Source of the DNA: a virus
Reading direction: 5' to 3' (one strand)
IMG/VR virus record: IMGVR_UViG_3300021142_000024
Coordinates: 1-64,000 of that record
DNA: 64,000 nucleotides
Shown in pieces: positions 7,793-15,386 of this stretch. The notes under the pieces were generated by a model. That model was not told the DNA's origin. It was given only the letters and a program-made list of their open reading frames with translations, and did no database searches. The stretch's first letter is position 1. The number at the start of each line of letters is the position of its first letter. A program made the position numbers and the translations under genes.

Positions 7793-8092
7793 TTAGGCTT
7801 GAATATCTTTTGAATCTGAATTAGAATCTGAAGATGGACTAGATTGATTAGGTTTAAAACTAAATTTATCTAAAGTATCTGCACCCATACCTATTGCAGT
7901 TATAATTGTAACAGCTTGTACAAGACCATCTGAAGGCTTCATATTTTCATGAGTATAGCTATTTAGCATCATAGTTATACATAAAAATAAAGCGCCTACA
8001 AAAGCAATTACTGGTTTAATTGAAGTAGAACCTCTTTCATCTTTAAAAAGATCTTGAATCCAGGAAATAAATCCATTTTTTGAAGTACTCAT
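7793..8092 (-). CDS. Two-TM membrane protein, holin-like (99 aa)
   Basis: An N-terminal helix (FISWIQDLFKDERGSTSIKP) leads into two hydrophobic segments (PVIAFVGALFLCITMML and LVQAVTIITAIGMG), then a Ser/Asp-rich tail. This arrangement is common in phage proteins annotated as holins or holin-like. It is followed downstream by a terminator. A pore function is inferred from topology and from the spanin-like genes nearby. Confidence 0.6.
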   Translation of the reverse strand: MSTSKNGFISWIQDLFKDERGSTSIKPVIAFVGALFLCITMMLNSYTHENMKPSDGLVQAVTIITAIGMGADTLDKFSFKPNQSSPSSDSNSDSKDIQA

Positions 8093-8117
8093 AGCGATAT
8101 TTTATAATAAATATCAT

Positions 8118-8822
8118 CTAAATGAATTCAATACTATTAGTATTTTTATCCCAAATAAAAGTAATTGGTTTATTTCTATAATTATAATCTTCTCCTAATA
8201 TCGAAGCATTAAAATAATGAGTATCACCATCATAATAATAACCATGACCAGAGTGAATATGACCGCAAACATGAATTTTAGGTTTAATTTCCTTAATTCT
8301 GTCAGCCAATAACTCACAACCAAGATGATCTGATCTACCGATAACCTGGTCAACATAACCCCAAGCAGGACCGTGTGTAACCAATATATCCGTATCAGCT
8401 GGAATCAATGACCATTTATATCTAATTTCCTCACCACGTCTTGGCAAATTAAACGCCCAATTATAGAACTCAGGTTGCCAAGGACTACCCCAAATTTTAA
8501 CCCTATCCTTATAATTATCATATTCCTCACCAGTAAGATATAAATCATCCTGTAGGTAGTTTATATTCTTATAAAAATCCAGAATTTCTTTTGTTTTCTC
8601 AACATTATCCTGAAAACCCCAATCATGGTTACCAGCAATGAATACCTTATGATCGTATATAGCCAGTTTATTATACCAACCACAAAACTCTCTTATCTCA
8701 TGCTCATACCCCATAGAAGAAATATCACCAGCATGAATTATTATATTACCTCCAGGTAAATCAAAATGACATTGTTTGTGTTTACAATGAGTATCACTAA
8801 TAAGAGTAATTTTTTGGGGCAT
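8118..8822 (-). CDS. Calcineurin-like metallophosphoesterase
   Basis: Shows all metal-binding blocks in order: ISDTH (residues 8-12), HAGDIS, AGNHDWG, VTHGPAWG and CGHIHSGHG. The family hydrolyses phosphomono- or diesters with two metal ions, and the substrate cannot be told from sequence. At 234 residues it is a bare catalytic domain. Its position between holin-like and spanin-like genes is unusual for such an enzyme. Confidence 0.88.
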   Translation of the reverse strand: MPQKITLISDTHCKHKQCHFDLPGGNIIIHAGDISSMGYEHEIREFCGWYNKLAIYDHKVFIAGNHDWGFQDNVEKTKEILDFYKNINYLQDDLYLTGEEYDNYKDRVKIWGSPWQPEFYNWAFNLPRRGEEIRYKWSLIPADTDILVTHGPAWGYVDQVIGRSDHLGCELLADRIKEIKPKIHVCGHIHSGHGYYYDGDTHYFNASILGEDYNYRNKPITFIWDKNTNSIEFI

Positions 8823-8829
8823 TATAATA

Positions 8830-9237
8830 TCAATGATGTATTAAAGAAAAAAGAATATAACTTAGACCAATAAGGCAACCAATACTTGTAATTTTAATAC
8901 CAGATGTGAGTTTTTTATTATTCTTTGATAAATTATCAATATAAATTCTAGATATGCTATCTTTAGATTTATAAAGTTGAATTTGATTTTTAAAAGTCTC
9001 ATTATCAGTCTTAAAAGTTTTAATTACTGTGTCTTTATATTGTGACTCTTTTACAGTCAAATTTAGAATACTTAAAGTTAAGCTATCTTGCCTTTTTAGA
9101 CTATCATATGAAACTAGATCGTATGCTACTAATTTACCTACTTTATGAGAAAGATGTAGACTACTGTCCGTACCTGGATAAGAAAAAGCTGTCAAGCTCA
9201 GTAGGAGTGTAGTGAGAAATATGATTGTGAATTTCAT
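8830..9237 (-). CDS. Exported or anchored coiled-coil protein, spanin-like (135 aa)
   Basis: Has an N-terminal signal-like segment (MKFTIIFLTTLLLSLTAFSYP), a helical Ser/Asp/Lys-rich middle and a C-terminal hydrophobic helix (GCLIGLSYILFSLI). The start lies about 77 bases inside the preceding gene in another frame, an architecture often seen in Rz/Rz1-type pairs. The spanin assignment is inference. Confidence 0.55.
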   Translation of the reverse strand: MKFTIIFLTTLLLSLTAFSYPGTDSSLHLSHKVGKLVAYDLVSYDSLKRQDSLTLSILNLTVKESQYKDTVIKTFKTDNETFKNQIQLYKSKDSISRIYIDNLSKNNKKLTSGIKITSIGCLIGLSYILFSLIHH

Positions 9238-9496
9238 TATACTTATTTTTAATGTAAATGTATTTTATTGTTTGTTTTTGAATTAGACTATCGACATATA
9301 CAATACTATCTTTGTAAATGTATATAACACTGTCTTGTTTTTTATGAACTGAGTCTAATTTAGAAATTTTATAATTTAAACTATCTATTTTATGATTAAA
9401 CTCAAATTCCCGTTTATTATGTAATTCTCTTTGATAATTTGTATAATAACCAAATATAATTACAATAATAATACAAAATCCTAGTACTTTACTCAT
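9161..9496 (-). CDS. TM plus coiled-coil protein, i-spanin-like (111 aa)
   Basis: One N-terminal transmembrane helix (VLGFCIIIVIIFGYY) is followed by a long charged coiled coil, the topology of an inner-membrane spanin subunit. The gene end overlaps the next gene out of frame. No endolysin was found nearby, so the lysis assignment is tentative. Confidence 0.55.
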   Translation of the reverse strand: MSKVLGFCIIIVIIFGYYTNYQRELHNKREFEFNHKIDSLNYKISKLDSVHKKQDSVIYIYKDSIVYVDSLIQKQTIKYIYIKNKYNEIHNHISHYTPTELDSFFLSRYGQ

Positions 9497-9504
9497 AGTA
9501 TTAT

Positions 9505-9705
9505 TTACTTATTTTTTAGTTTAGTAGTGTCTTTATTAGTTTTAGCTGAATCAACCTTGGTTTTTGAAGAATCTGATACTGCCATTTTAACTGTATCTAC
9601 TTTTGAAATTTTAGTTGAATCTGATTTAGCTAGAGAGCTAGATGTTACTGAATTACAGCTTACAATTGTCATTGCTGTAATAAGTGAAAGCATGATTTTT
9701 TTCAT
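9505..9705 (-). CDS. Small lipoprotein (66 aa)
   Basis: MKKIMLSLITAMTIVSC is a lipoprotein signal with lipobox TIVSC, followed by a Ser/Thr/Lys/Asp-rich tail. The frame is open further upstream, but that extension runs into tRNA-Glu, so the ATG at 9703..9705 is the correct start. It may be an outer-membrane partner (o-spanin-like) of the adjacent TM/coiled-coil proteins; that is inference. Confidence 0.65.
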   Translation of the reverse strand: MKKIMLSLITAMTIVSCNSVTSSSLAKSDSTKISKVDTVKMAVSDSSKTKVDSAKTNKDTTKLKNK

Positions 9706-9731
9706 TTTGTTTTTATTTAAAAATTGGTTAG

Positions 9732-9804
9732 TATTCCTGATGGGTATCGATCCCACTCCTCTGCCTTGAAAGGGCAGCGACTCAACCATTTTGTCCTCAG
9801 GAAC
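9732..9804 (-). tRNA. tRNA-Glu(TTC)
   Basis: Acceptor GTTCCTG pairs with CAGGAAT (one G-U). The anticodon stem CTGCC/GGCAG encloses CTTTCAA, so the anticodon is TTC. The T-loop is the variant ATCGATA. No CCA is encoded. Confidence 0.85.
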
Positions 9805-9838
9805 GATTAATTAAATTAATCTTTAAAGGAAAATACTT

Positions 9839-10024
9839 TTATGCAGTATAATATCCAGTAAAAGCGGGTTCTAAATAAGATGCCAGTTTTTTGATCTCAC
9901 TGTCTATAGGAGATCCACTCTTACTAAATCCAATAAATAGACTTGATGGCTTAATAGCCCTAAGTATAGAGCGTACCTTTTTACCATCTACTTCATGATC
10001 TTTAAAAATTACAATTTTCTTCAT
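9839..10024 (-). CDS. Hypothetical protein (61 aa)
   Basis: Small alpha/beta protein starting MKKIVIFKDHEVDGKKVR. No recognised family. It lies between tRNA-Glu and the tmRNA gene. Confidence 0.5.
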   Translation of the reverse strand: MKKIVIFKDHEVDGKKVRSILRAIKPSSLFIGFSKSGSPIDSEIKKLASYLEPAFTGYYTA

Positions 10025-10057
10025 AGATTTTATTTTATTAATTTATTATTAAAATAG

Positions 10058-10457
10058 TGGACATGTTGGGATTCGAACCCAAGTCTAACAATTAATCCTA
10101 TAAAACTCATTCACAAGCTTATTCTCGTTTTCTAACTAGACAAAATATATAAATCACTATTTATCGTGGTATTCAGTGCTGATTTAAACATCGTATTTAT
10201 AATGCTGGGTGTTCAATCATTTAAACCACTCACACTTTTGCAGGCACTTCTGTTTCTAGGGTATCATGCGACCCCACTGGACTAAGCCGCCATTGCGAAC
10301 TCACCATCAGCGAACGCCATAGCGTCCTCGAAAGTCCATGTAGATAATTCTACGTTTGCATTTATTTTTTATATAGGTTATTAAAGTGTTTCCAATACTA
10401 ACACTGCCTGCATCATTTTAAAGAACTACATTGCCATCAATTACCAATCTCATGCCC
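10058..10457 (-). ncRNA. ssrA: tmRNA (SsrA)
   Basis: About 400 nt. The 5' end GGGCATG (from 10457) pairs over 7 bp with CATGTCC (10059..10065), followed by discriminator A; CCA is not encoded. The T-arm is a perfect TTGGG-TTCGAAT-CCCAA. About 100 nt in, a reading frame GCA ... TAG (10282..10359) encodes a 25-residue tag, ANVELSTWTFEDAMAFADGE followed by FAMAA; the AMAA ending is typical of proteolysis tags. The rest can form the usual chain of hairpins. It would rescue stalled ribosomes together with host SmpB; no smpB is in the window. The tag start is inferred from position. Confidence 0.88.
10282..10359 (-). other. tmRNA tag-peptide reading frame (25 codons + TAG)
   Basis: The resume codon is placed at GCA (10357..10359), about nt 99 of the RNA, close to the usual position in tmRNAs. 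The tag ends EFAMAA. A much later start (GCT GAT GGT GAG ...) would give a nine-residue tag and cannot be excluded. Confidence 0.7.
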
Positions 10458-10564
10458 GATTATTATCATTGATTATTATACTATAAATATACATACATAA
10501 ATTTAATTTAAAAAATTGATTTTTAAAGTCTTGTATTATTATGATTTATTTTTAGTATATATGA

Positions 10565-10888
10565 TTAATTATTTTTTCTTCTTTTTTGTCTTTTCTCATT
10601 TATTTTTTGAATCTGAGAACATAATTCATACTCTTCAAGTTCTATTAATTTTGGCATTTGAAGATTTAGGGTTTTTAAATATTCTTTTCTTTCAAGTGAA
10701 AAAGTAATTTCTTTAGATTCAGAAAATACAACTTGGAATATTTCAATTTTTGGTTTTTTATTTTTTATTGCCCATAAAATAGTCTTTACCATTTTTAATA
10801 CAAGATCAGAATCTTTATTTTTGATTTTATCAAAAAATTCACTCTGATTCTTAAATGATAATACATGTGCTGCCATTAATACTGTCAT
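10565..10888 (-). CDS. Hypothetical helical protein (107 aa)
   Basis: Lys/Glu-rich helical protein with a strongly basic C-terminus (KINEKRQKRRKNN) that may bind nucleic acid. Four-base overlap with the upstream ART-like gene suggests translational coupling. Function unknown. Confidence 0.6.
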   Translation of the reverse strand: MTVLMAAHVLSFKNQSEFFDKIKNKDSDLVLKMVKTILWAIKNKKPKIEIFQVVFSESKEITFSLERKEYLKTLNLQMPKLIELEEYELCSQIQKINEKRQKRRKNN

Positions 10889-11583
10889 GATTTTAGGTCT
10901 TCTACTCTAGTTATAGCACTAGGAGGTATATTATTTAAAGTGTAACAACCATTTGATTTATAATTTGGATCTTCATATAATTTAAAATAATCTCCAGGTA
11001 TTTTATCAGTATCTATAGAAAAAAGTGTCCAGTTTTTAATTCCAGTTTTATAAGTAAAATTATCAACTAAATATAATGCTGATTCTTTTGAAAGAGCTAA
11101 ATAAACTCTATCTGGATGGTAAGACGCCTTTGATCTAGATTTTGGAACTAGGCCAATTTTTTCTATTTTATTTGAATTTATAGTAGGGGCTATATGATAT
11201 AATATTTTAGGATATTTTTCTATAATTATATCAAATTTTGCCTCAAAAAATATTGAAAAAGTAACTCCGTCTTTTATATAATATTCTGCATATTTTTTCT
11301 CATATTTACCTACATATTCTTTAGATTGCATAAAAGAAGGAAACCAACCTAGATTATTAGCATCTTTAAGAAGATCATTAAATTTTGATAAATCTATTTT
11401 TTGTGAAAATATAACTTTAAAAGTATTATCAATATTATCACTTTTAAAATTTAAAATATTTGAATATTTTCTATGTAAAATAGACACTGTTTTATTTAAT
11501 TGCACAGTCTTTATTTCACCCTCTTTGAGGTTTATAGAATACTCTTCTTTATATAAATCTAAAAGTATATTTAGTAATTTCAC
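10885..11583 (-). CDS. ART-fold-like protein (232 aa)
   Basis: The C-terminal half has KILYHIAPTINSNKIEKIGL, then PDRVYLALSKESALYLVDNF and LFSIDTDKIPGDYFKLYEDP, a pattern like ADP-ribosyltransferase / KptA-type domains (LYH, GL-x-P, rVYL). The N-terminal ~110 residues are unassigned. It may modify host proteins or RNA by ADP-ribosylation, as T4 Alt/Mod do, or act on RNA 2'-phosphate; the catalytic residues are not certain. It forms a coupled pair with the downstream helical protein. Confidence 0.6.
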   Translation of the reverse strand: MKLLNILLDLYKEEYSINLKEGEIKTVQLNKTVSILHRKYSNILNFKSDNIDNTFKVIFSQKIDLSKFNDLLKDANNLGWFPSFMQSKEYVGKYEKKYAEYYIKDGVTFSIFFEAKFDIIIEKYPKILYHIAPTINSNKIEKIGLVPKSRSKASYHPDRVYLALSKESALYLVDNFTYKTGIKNWTLFSIDTDKIPGDYFKLYEDPNYKSNGCYTLNNIPPSAITRVEDLKS

Positions 11584-11596
11584 ATTTATAAATATA

Positions 11597-13324
11597 TTAA
11601 TCTTCTTTAATAATGATTCTTTTTATAAACTCTTCAGGAAAATTATCATCAGATCTAGTTATAAGATCAGTAAGACATCCATCTAAAAAATATGTAATTG
11701 CCCAATCTGACTCTGATCTTACACTTCTACCAACTCCTTGAAGTATAGATGTACAGGTTTTCCAAGTATACCATCCTGGAGAGTATTTCATTTTCTCTGA
11801 AACATACTTATCTCCAATATAGGGATATGGCACTTTAAGGAATATTTGAAGTCTGCTTTTATCGTCTTTTAGATCCAGACCTTCTAGAAGAGAAGGGCCT
11901 ATAAGAATATTACCAGGAGTGGCTATAAATTTAGAAAGAACATCAATTTTCTCATCTGTACCTCTATACACATGAATTCTTCTTTGCTTAGATTTTGGTA
12001 GATTAAATAGTAGTTTTCTACCTAGATCATATGAGCCTGTATGTATTACTCCTGATTCTTTTGGATGAGCATCCATGATCTTTTCAACTGTCTTTACTAG
12101 CCATGATATATTTTTATCTATATCTTTCATGCCCATTCTACGATTAGGATAGTAATATATTGGTGATTTTGAGTAGTCAAATGAAGACTGCATCTTTTTA
12201 TAAAATGATTTACTAACTCCTATAGAATTTTCAAATTCTGATCTAGATCCCATAGTCGCAGTCATCATAAGTTTAAATCCAAATCTATCTAAAAAGTGCT
12301 TTTTCATAAGATACTTTTCATCTAGACAATTAAAAGTAATCTCTTGATCTTTCATACTCTTAATCATAAAATGCAGACCAGACTCTTCAACTATAGTAAT
12401 ATAATCTTCTATTTTACATAGTACATCTTTGACATAATCAAAATATTTAAATACATTTGACCACTCTTTTGAAACTAGATTATCTCCAAAAAGTTCTTTT
12501 GCCTTTTTCTGAACCTCATCTCTGTATGATTGGGCTTTGCCTAAGACAATCATAATGCGCTTCAGGGATGCCAAGAGAGCGCTTTTATCTTCTGTCTTAA
12601 TCATACTATCAATATTCTCTTTCAGTAGCTCTGTATTGACTAGAATACTTTTAAATCCAATATCGCTAAGACTTAAAACTAATTTAAGAACGTTATCATG
12701 TGTTTTATGAGATATTTTTGGGCTAAAATGTGTTTGAACTATATCTACTACTCTATGAGCTTCATCACATATTACAAAATCTCTAGTCTCAAATGCACTA
12801 CCATTTATAGATTTATCTTCTACGTAATTTCTCTGAATCAGTGCATATGAATAGGTTAGTAAACTCACTAGCGCCTCAATTGCCTGTTTTCTAGATTGGA
12901 AATACCCACATTGATTATAGCAATTTAATTTTTCAGAATCTTTATATGAAAGACCCTTATTCTTGCACTCTCCTAAAGAAAATTTTTCATTATTCAAAGA
13001 GCATATATAATTGTCTACACCCTTAATATAACCCCAATTATTAAACTTAAAATTTAAGATGTCTCTAGTATACTGCTCATGAAGACTGAGATCTGAAGTT
13101 AAAATATATCCAGTCTTAGATCTACTGGCCATAAAAGATGCAAAGAGAATGCCTATTATAGACTTTCCAGATCCAGTAGGGGCATCAAGAAGATAGACTC
13201 CATTTTTATCTTTATTGTAAGATTTTATAATATCTTCAACTACCTCTTTTTGGCCAGATCTGTATTTAAAATTAGGAAATTTAGATTTAACAAAACCGTC
13301 GAATTCTTTATAAGATATTGTCAT
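11597..13324 (-). CDS. DinG/XPD-family DNA helicase
   Basis: Superfamily 2 iron-sulfur helicase (usually 5'-3'). Walker A is DAPTGSGKS (residues 47-55 from the chosen start). Four Cys at about 108, 120, 135 and 139 fit a 4Fe-4S cluster. The DEAH box is VICDEAHRVVD, and motif VI is QGVGRSVRSESD near the C-terminus. I chose the ATG at 13322..13324 (MTISYKEF), four bases after the upstream stop, rather than one 16 codons earlier inside that gene. Likely acts in phage replication or recombination. Confidence 0.9.
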   Translation of the reverse strand: MTISYKEFDGFVKSKFPNFKYRSGQKEVVEDIIKSYNKDKNGVYLLDAPTGSGKSIIGILFASFMASRSKTGYILTSDLSLHEQYTRDILNFKFNNWGYIKGVDNYICSLNNEKFSLGECKNKGLSYKDSEKLNCYNQCGYFQSRKQAIEALVSLLTYSYALIQRNYVEDKSINGSAFETRDFVICDEAHRVVDIVQTHFSPKISHKTHDNVLKLVLSLSDIGFKSILVNTELLKENIDSMIKTEDKSALLASLKRIMIVLGKAQSYRDEVQKKAKELFGDNLVSKEWSNVFKYFDYVKDVLCKIEDYITIVEESGLHFMIKSMKDQEITFNCLDEKYLMKKHFLDRFGFKLMMTATMGSRSEFENSIGVSKSFYKKMQSSFDYSKSPIYYYPNRRMGMKDIDKNISWLVKTVEKIMDAHPKESGVIHTGSYDLGRKLLFNLPKSKQRRIHVYRGTDEKIDVLSKFIATPGNILIGPSLLEGLDLKDDKSRLQIFLKVPYPYIGDKYVSEKMKYSPGWYTWKTCTSILQGVGRSVRSESDWAITYFLDGCLTDLITRSDDNFPEEFIKRIIIKED

Positions 13325-13328
13325 AATA

Positions 13329-13814
13329 TTATTTACATAATTTATCAGCCACATAAGTAGCAGATATTGCATCTGGTTTACACCTTACAGTATAGCCCAA
13401 TGATTCTACATACCCTAATGCTGCTCTTAATGCTTGATTTGATTTAAATTGAGGATCTGGATTTAGATCTATGTCTATAAATGCAGGCTTTTTAATATTA
13501 AAAGATTTAAGATATTCAGCAATTTCAATAGATCTTTCTACTTCTGCCCATAGACGAGTAAATTCAACTTCAGTCTTGGCTGTCTGTTTTAGTATTTTAA
13601 TTCTAGGAATCCATTCAGTTGAGTAAAGAACATGACCTCCTCGACCTTTATTATGTAGGACTATTACAGTTGCATAGATAGTTTTACGTCCAATATTTTG
13701 AGAATCACAACCAATGTAAATATCAGTATTCTCATTTTTAAGTAAATAACTTTTTATATATGGAATAATGTCTATCTCTTGATTATCAGTTAAACTCTTA
13801 AATATTCGGTTCAT
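13329..13814 (-). CDS. RNase H-like protein, YkuK/DUF458 family
   Basis: DIYIGCDSQNIGRKTIYATV, then GRGGHVLYSTEW, FIDIDLNPDPQFKSNQALRA, GYVESLGYTVRCKPDAISAT and a final VAD match the YkuK (DUF458) family of predicted RNase H-fold nucleases. Acidic residues in CDSQ and DIDLN are the likely metal ligands. It precedes the DinG-like helicase by four bases, so a joint role in DNA or RNA processing is plausible. Confidence 0.85.
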   Translation of the reverse strand: MNRIFKSLTDNQEIDIIPYIKSYLLKNENTDIYIGCDSQNIGRKTIYATVIVLHNKGRGGHVLYSTEWIPRIKILKQTAKTEVEFTRLWAEVERSIEIAEYLKSFNIKKPAFIDIDLNPDPQFKSNQALRAALGYVESLGYTVRCKPDAISATYVADKLCK

Positions 13815-13850
13815 AAAATTAGATTTGCTTCATGTATAAATATATTTTAG

Positions 13851-13925
13851 AGGGCAATATTGGATTCGAACCAATGATTGTCTAGTTTTGCAGACCAGTG
13901 CCTTTAACCACTCAGCCAATTGCCC
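13851..13925 (-). tRNA. tRNA-Cys(GCA)
   Basis: Acceptor 13919..13925 with 13852..13858 (7 bp). Anticodon loop CTGCAAA on a CTGGT/ACTAG stem gives GCA. The discriminator is U, as expected for Cys. Confidence 0.88.
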
Positions 13926-13938
13926 AAATTGACAAATG

Positions 13939-14020
13939 TGCTCCAGGAGGGAATCGAACCCCCACTCCTTACGGAACCAGATCCTAAGTCTGACGCGGCT
14001 ACCAATTACGCCACTGGAGC
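13939..14020 (-). tRNA. tRNA-Leu(TAG)
   Basis: GCTCCAG/CTGGAGC acceptor, loop CTTAGGA giving anticodon TAG, and a long class II variable arm. Discriminator A. Confidence 0.88.
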
Positions 14021-14033
14021 AAGAAATTATATG

Positions 14034-14120
14034 TGCTTCTGGTCGGAGTCGAACCGACACGGACATTACTGTCCAAGGGATTTTAAGTCCCTCGCGTACT
14101 ACCTATTTCGCCACAGAAGC
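14034..14120 (-). tRNA. tRNA-Leu(TAA)
   Basis: GCTTCTG/CAGAAGC acceptor, loop CTTAAAA giving anticodon TAA, and a paired long variable arm (GGACA...TGTCC). T-stem GTCGG/CCGAC is perfect. Confidence 0.9.
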
Positions 14121-14131
14121 ATTTTTTATTG

Positions 14132-14205
14132 TACTTCGGATTGGATTCGAACCAATGACCCCCAGCTTAGAAGGCTGGTGCTCTATCCAGCTGAGCTACC
14201 GAAGC
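14132..14205 (-). tRNA. tRNA-Arg(TCT)
   Basis: Acceptor GCTTCGG/CCGAAGT (one G-U), anticodon stem CCAGC/GCTGG with loop CTTCTAA, anticodon TCT. Reads AGA, a codon common in AT-rich genes. Confidence 0.9.
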
Positions 14206-14216
14206 ATATTTTAGTG

Positions 14217-14288
14217 AGGACATACCCAGAACTGACCTGGGGACTCATGCTTACAAGGCAAGTATTTTTCCAATTAAACTACACGTCC
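14217..14288 (-). tRNA. tRNA-Thr(TGT)
   Basis: Acceptor GGACGTG/TATGTCC, loop CTTGTAA giving TGT, T-stem CCCAG/CTGGG with an atypical T-loop (GTCAGTT). One mismatch in the anticodon stem. Confidence 0.78.
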
Positions 14289-14446
14289 AAAATGAAGCTT
14301 TTAAATTATCCCCAGAGCTTCTCAACTGTGCTGGCATACGTTATGAATATGTTTCATATTCCTCCAGAGGTTTAGTGGCAGGTAGTGGATGCTATCCACC
14401 TTAACCAGACTTTCCTATCTTCGATCCCTTGGCCTTTGGGCTGTTG
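14289..14446 (-). other. Structured spacer in tRNA array, no gene seen
   Basis: 158 bases with several short perfect hairpins (for example GTGGAT-AGC-ATCCAC and GAATATG-AAA-CATATTC on the minus strand) but no tRNA T-loop and no credible reading frame. Possibly a processing signal or remains of tRNA genes. Confidence 0.35.
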
Positions 14447-14518
14447 TTGCGAGGGCAGGATTCGAACCTGCGACCTTCTGGTTATGAGCCAGGTAAGCTA
14501 CCACTGCTCTACCTCACA
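14447..14518 (-). tRNA. Initiator-like tRNA-fMet(CAT)
   Basis: Loop CTCATAA gives CAT. The body resembles bacterial initiator tRNA: AGAGCAGTGGTAGCTT D-arm, CATAACCAGAAGGTCGCAGG, and a 3' end ...CTCGCAAC. The first pair is U1-A72, weak like the unpaired C1-A72 of E. coli. A second CAT tRNA at 15880 looks like the elongator. Confidence 0.82.
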
Positions 14519-14529
14519 ATATAATTTTA

Positions 14530-14595
14530 AAAAATGATAGTAGGTTATCAACATCTTTCTTGTTGTTATCAGCCCCTTTTTCGCCTATCATTTTT
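14530..14595. terminator. Long hairpin / bidirectional terminator
   Basis: AAAAATGATAG and CTATCATTTTT pair around an inner stem (TATCAACA/TGTTGTTA). It sits just downstream of the homing endonuclease gene and between the two tRNA blocks. Confidence 0.6.
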
Positions 14596-14653
14596 ATTTG
14601 AGTATTATACTATAAAAGTACTAAAAGATTTTGATTATTTATTAGTATATCTT

Positions 14654-15337
14654 CTAAGTTTTATCTATAAAATTTCTTGCATCTTTTATTTTTTCTTTAG
14701 TATTATTAGACATATCAGTCCACTTTAATCTTAAAATAATCCATCCTAATTTTTCACAATATTCATCTTTTCTAATATCTCGTTGTCTATATTCTTCATA
14801 TCTTTGATGTTGTTCACCGTCTATTTCTATAGCTTTTTTTAATTTAGGCCAAGCAAAATCAAGCGAATATATTCCAATTGGATATTCAGACTTATATTCT
14901 TTATTAATAAATTCATTTTCTATAACTCGAGAAAAGAATTTTTCTGGATATGATTTTTCGTTATTCCATCTACTTTTTCCAATATTCCAAGCTCTACCTT
15001 CTTTATGAGCTTTTTTCATAGATATAGATAATTTTTCTATAGTCTCTTTTGAATGCTTTTTACCAATAGAACTTTTTTTAATTTTAGCTAATCTATCTAA
15101 TCTAAAGGGATTCAATTCACAATTAGTAGTATGAGCCCCTATTTTATTTTTGTCAAAATCATTAAAGCAGTATTTGCATACGCTATATAAAAGCTTCTGT
15201 TTTTCTAATCTTAATTTCCTAATACCAGTTTTTTCTCTACCTAATTTATAAGATTCTCCTCTATTGTGAGAAGAACAGTGTCCTATATACGCTTTTCTTT
15301 TTTCAAAGTCTTTATTGCATTTTTCACATCTATACAT
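14654..15337 (-). CDS. Vsr-like (EDxHD-type) homing endonuclease
   Basis: Two Cys pairs near the N-terminus (YRCEKCNKDF and SVCKYCFNDF, each followed by His/Cys) look like zinc fingers. A NUMOD3-like stretch (GKKHSKETIEKLSISM) follows. The C-terminal catalytic domain is YSLDFAWPKLKKAIEIDGEQ, then RDIRKDEYCEKLGWIILRLK, as in Vsr/DUF559-type nucleases. Such free-standing genes spread by cutting unoccupied sites, and this one interrupts the tRNA array. Codon use is similar to the neighbours. Confidence 0.85.
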   Translation of the reverse strand: MYRCEKCNKDFEKRKAYIGHCSSHNRGESYKLGREKTGIRKLRLEKQKLLYSVCKYCFNDFDKNKIGAHTTNCELNPFRLDRLAKIKKSSIGKKHSKETIEKLSISMKKAHKEGRAWNIGKSRWNNEKSYPEKFFSRVIENEFINKEYKSEYPIGIYSLDFAWPKLKKAIEIDGEQHQRYEEYRQRDIRKDEYCEKLGWIILRLKWTDMSNNTKEKIKDARNFIDKT

Positions 15338-15386
15338 ATTTGTATTTTATTATAAATATAGCTCAATTGAAAAGTAGTTAACTGTG

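Noticed and set aside
9706-9789. Longer N-terminus for the lipoprotein gene
   Set aside because: The extension is the antisense-free tRNA-Glu gene itself; the signal peptide begins at the internal ATG.
10516-10707. Plus-strand 63-codon frame
   Set aside because: Phe/Leu-rich antisense shadow of the gene at 10565..10888.
13920-14375. Plus-strand open frames of 92-151 codons
   Set aside because: They run across tRNA-Leu, tRNA-Arg and tRNA-Thr genes read antisense and have no promoter or homologue-like composition.
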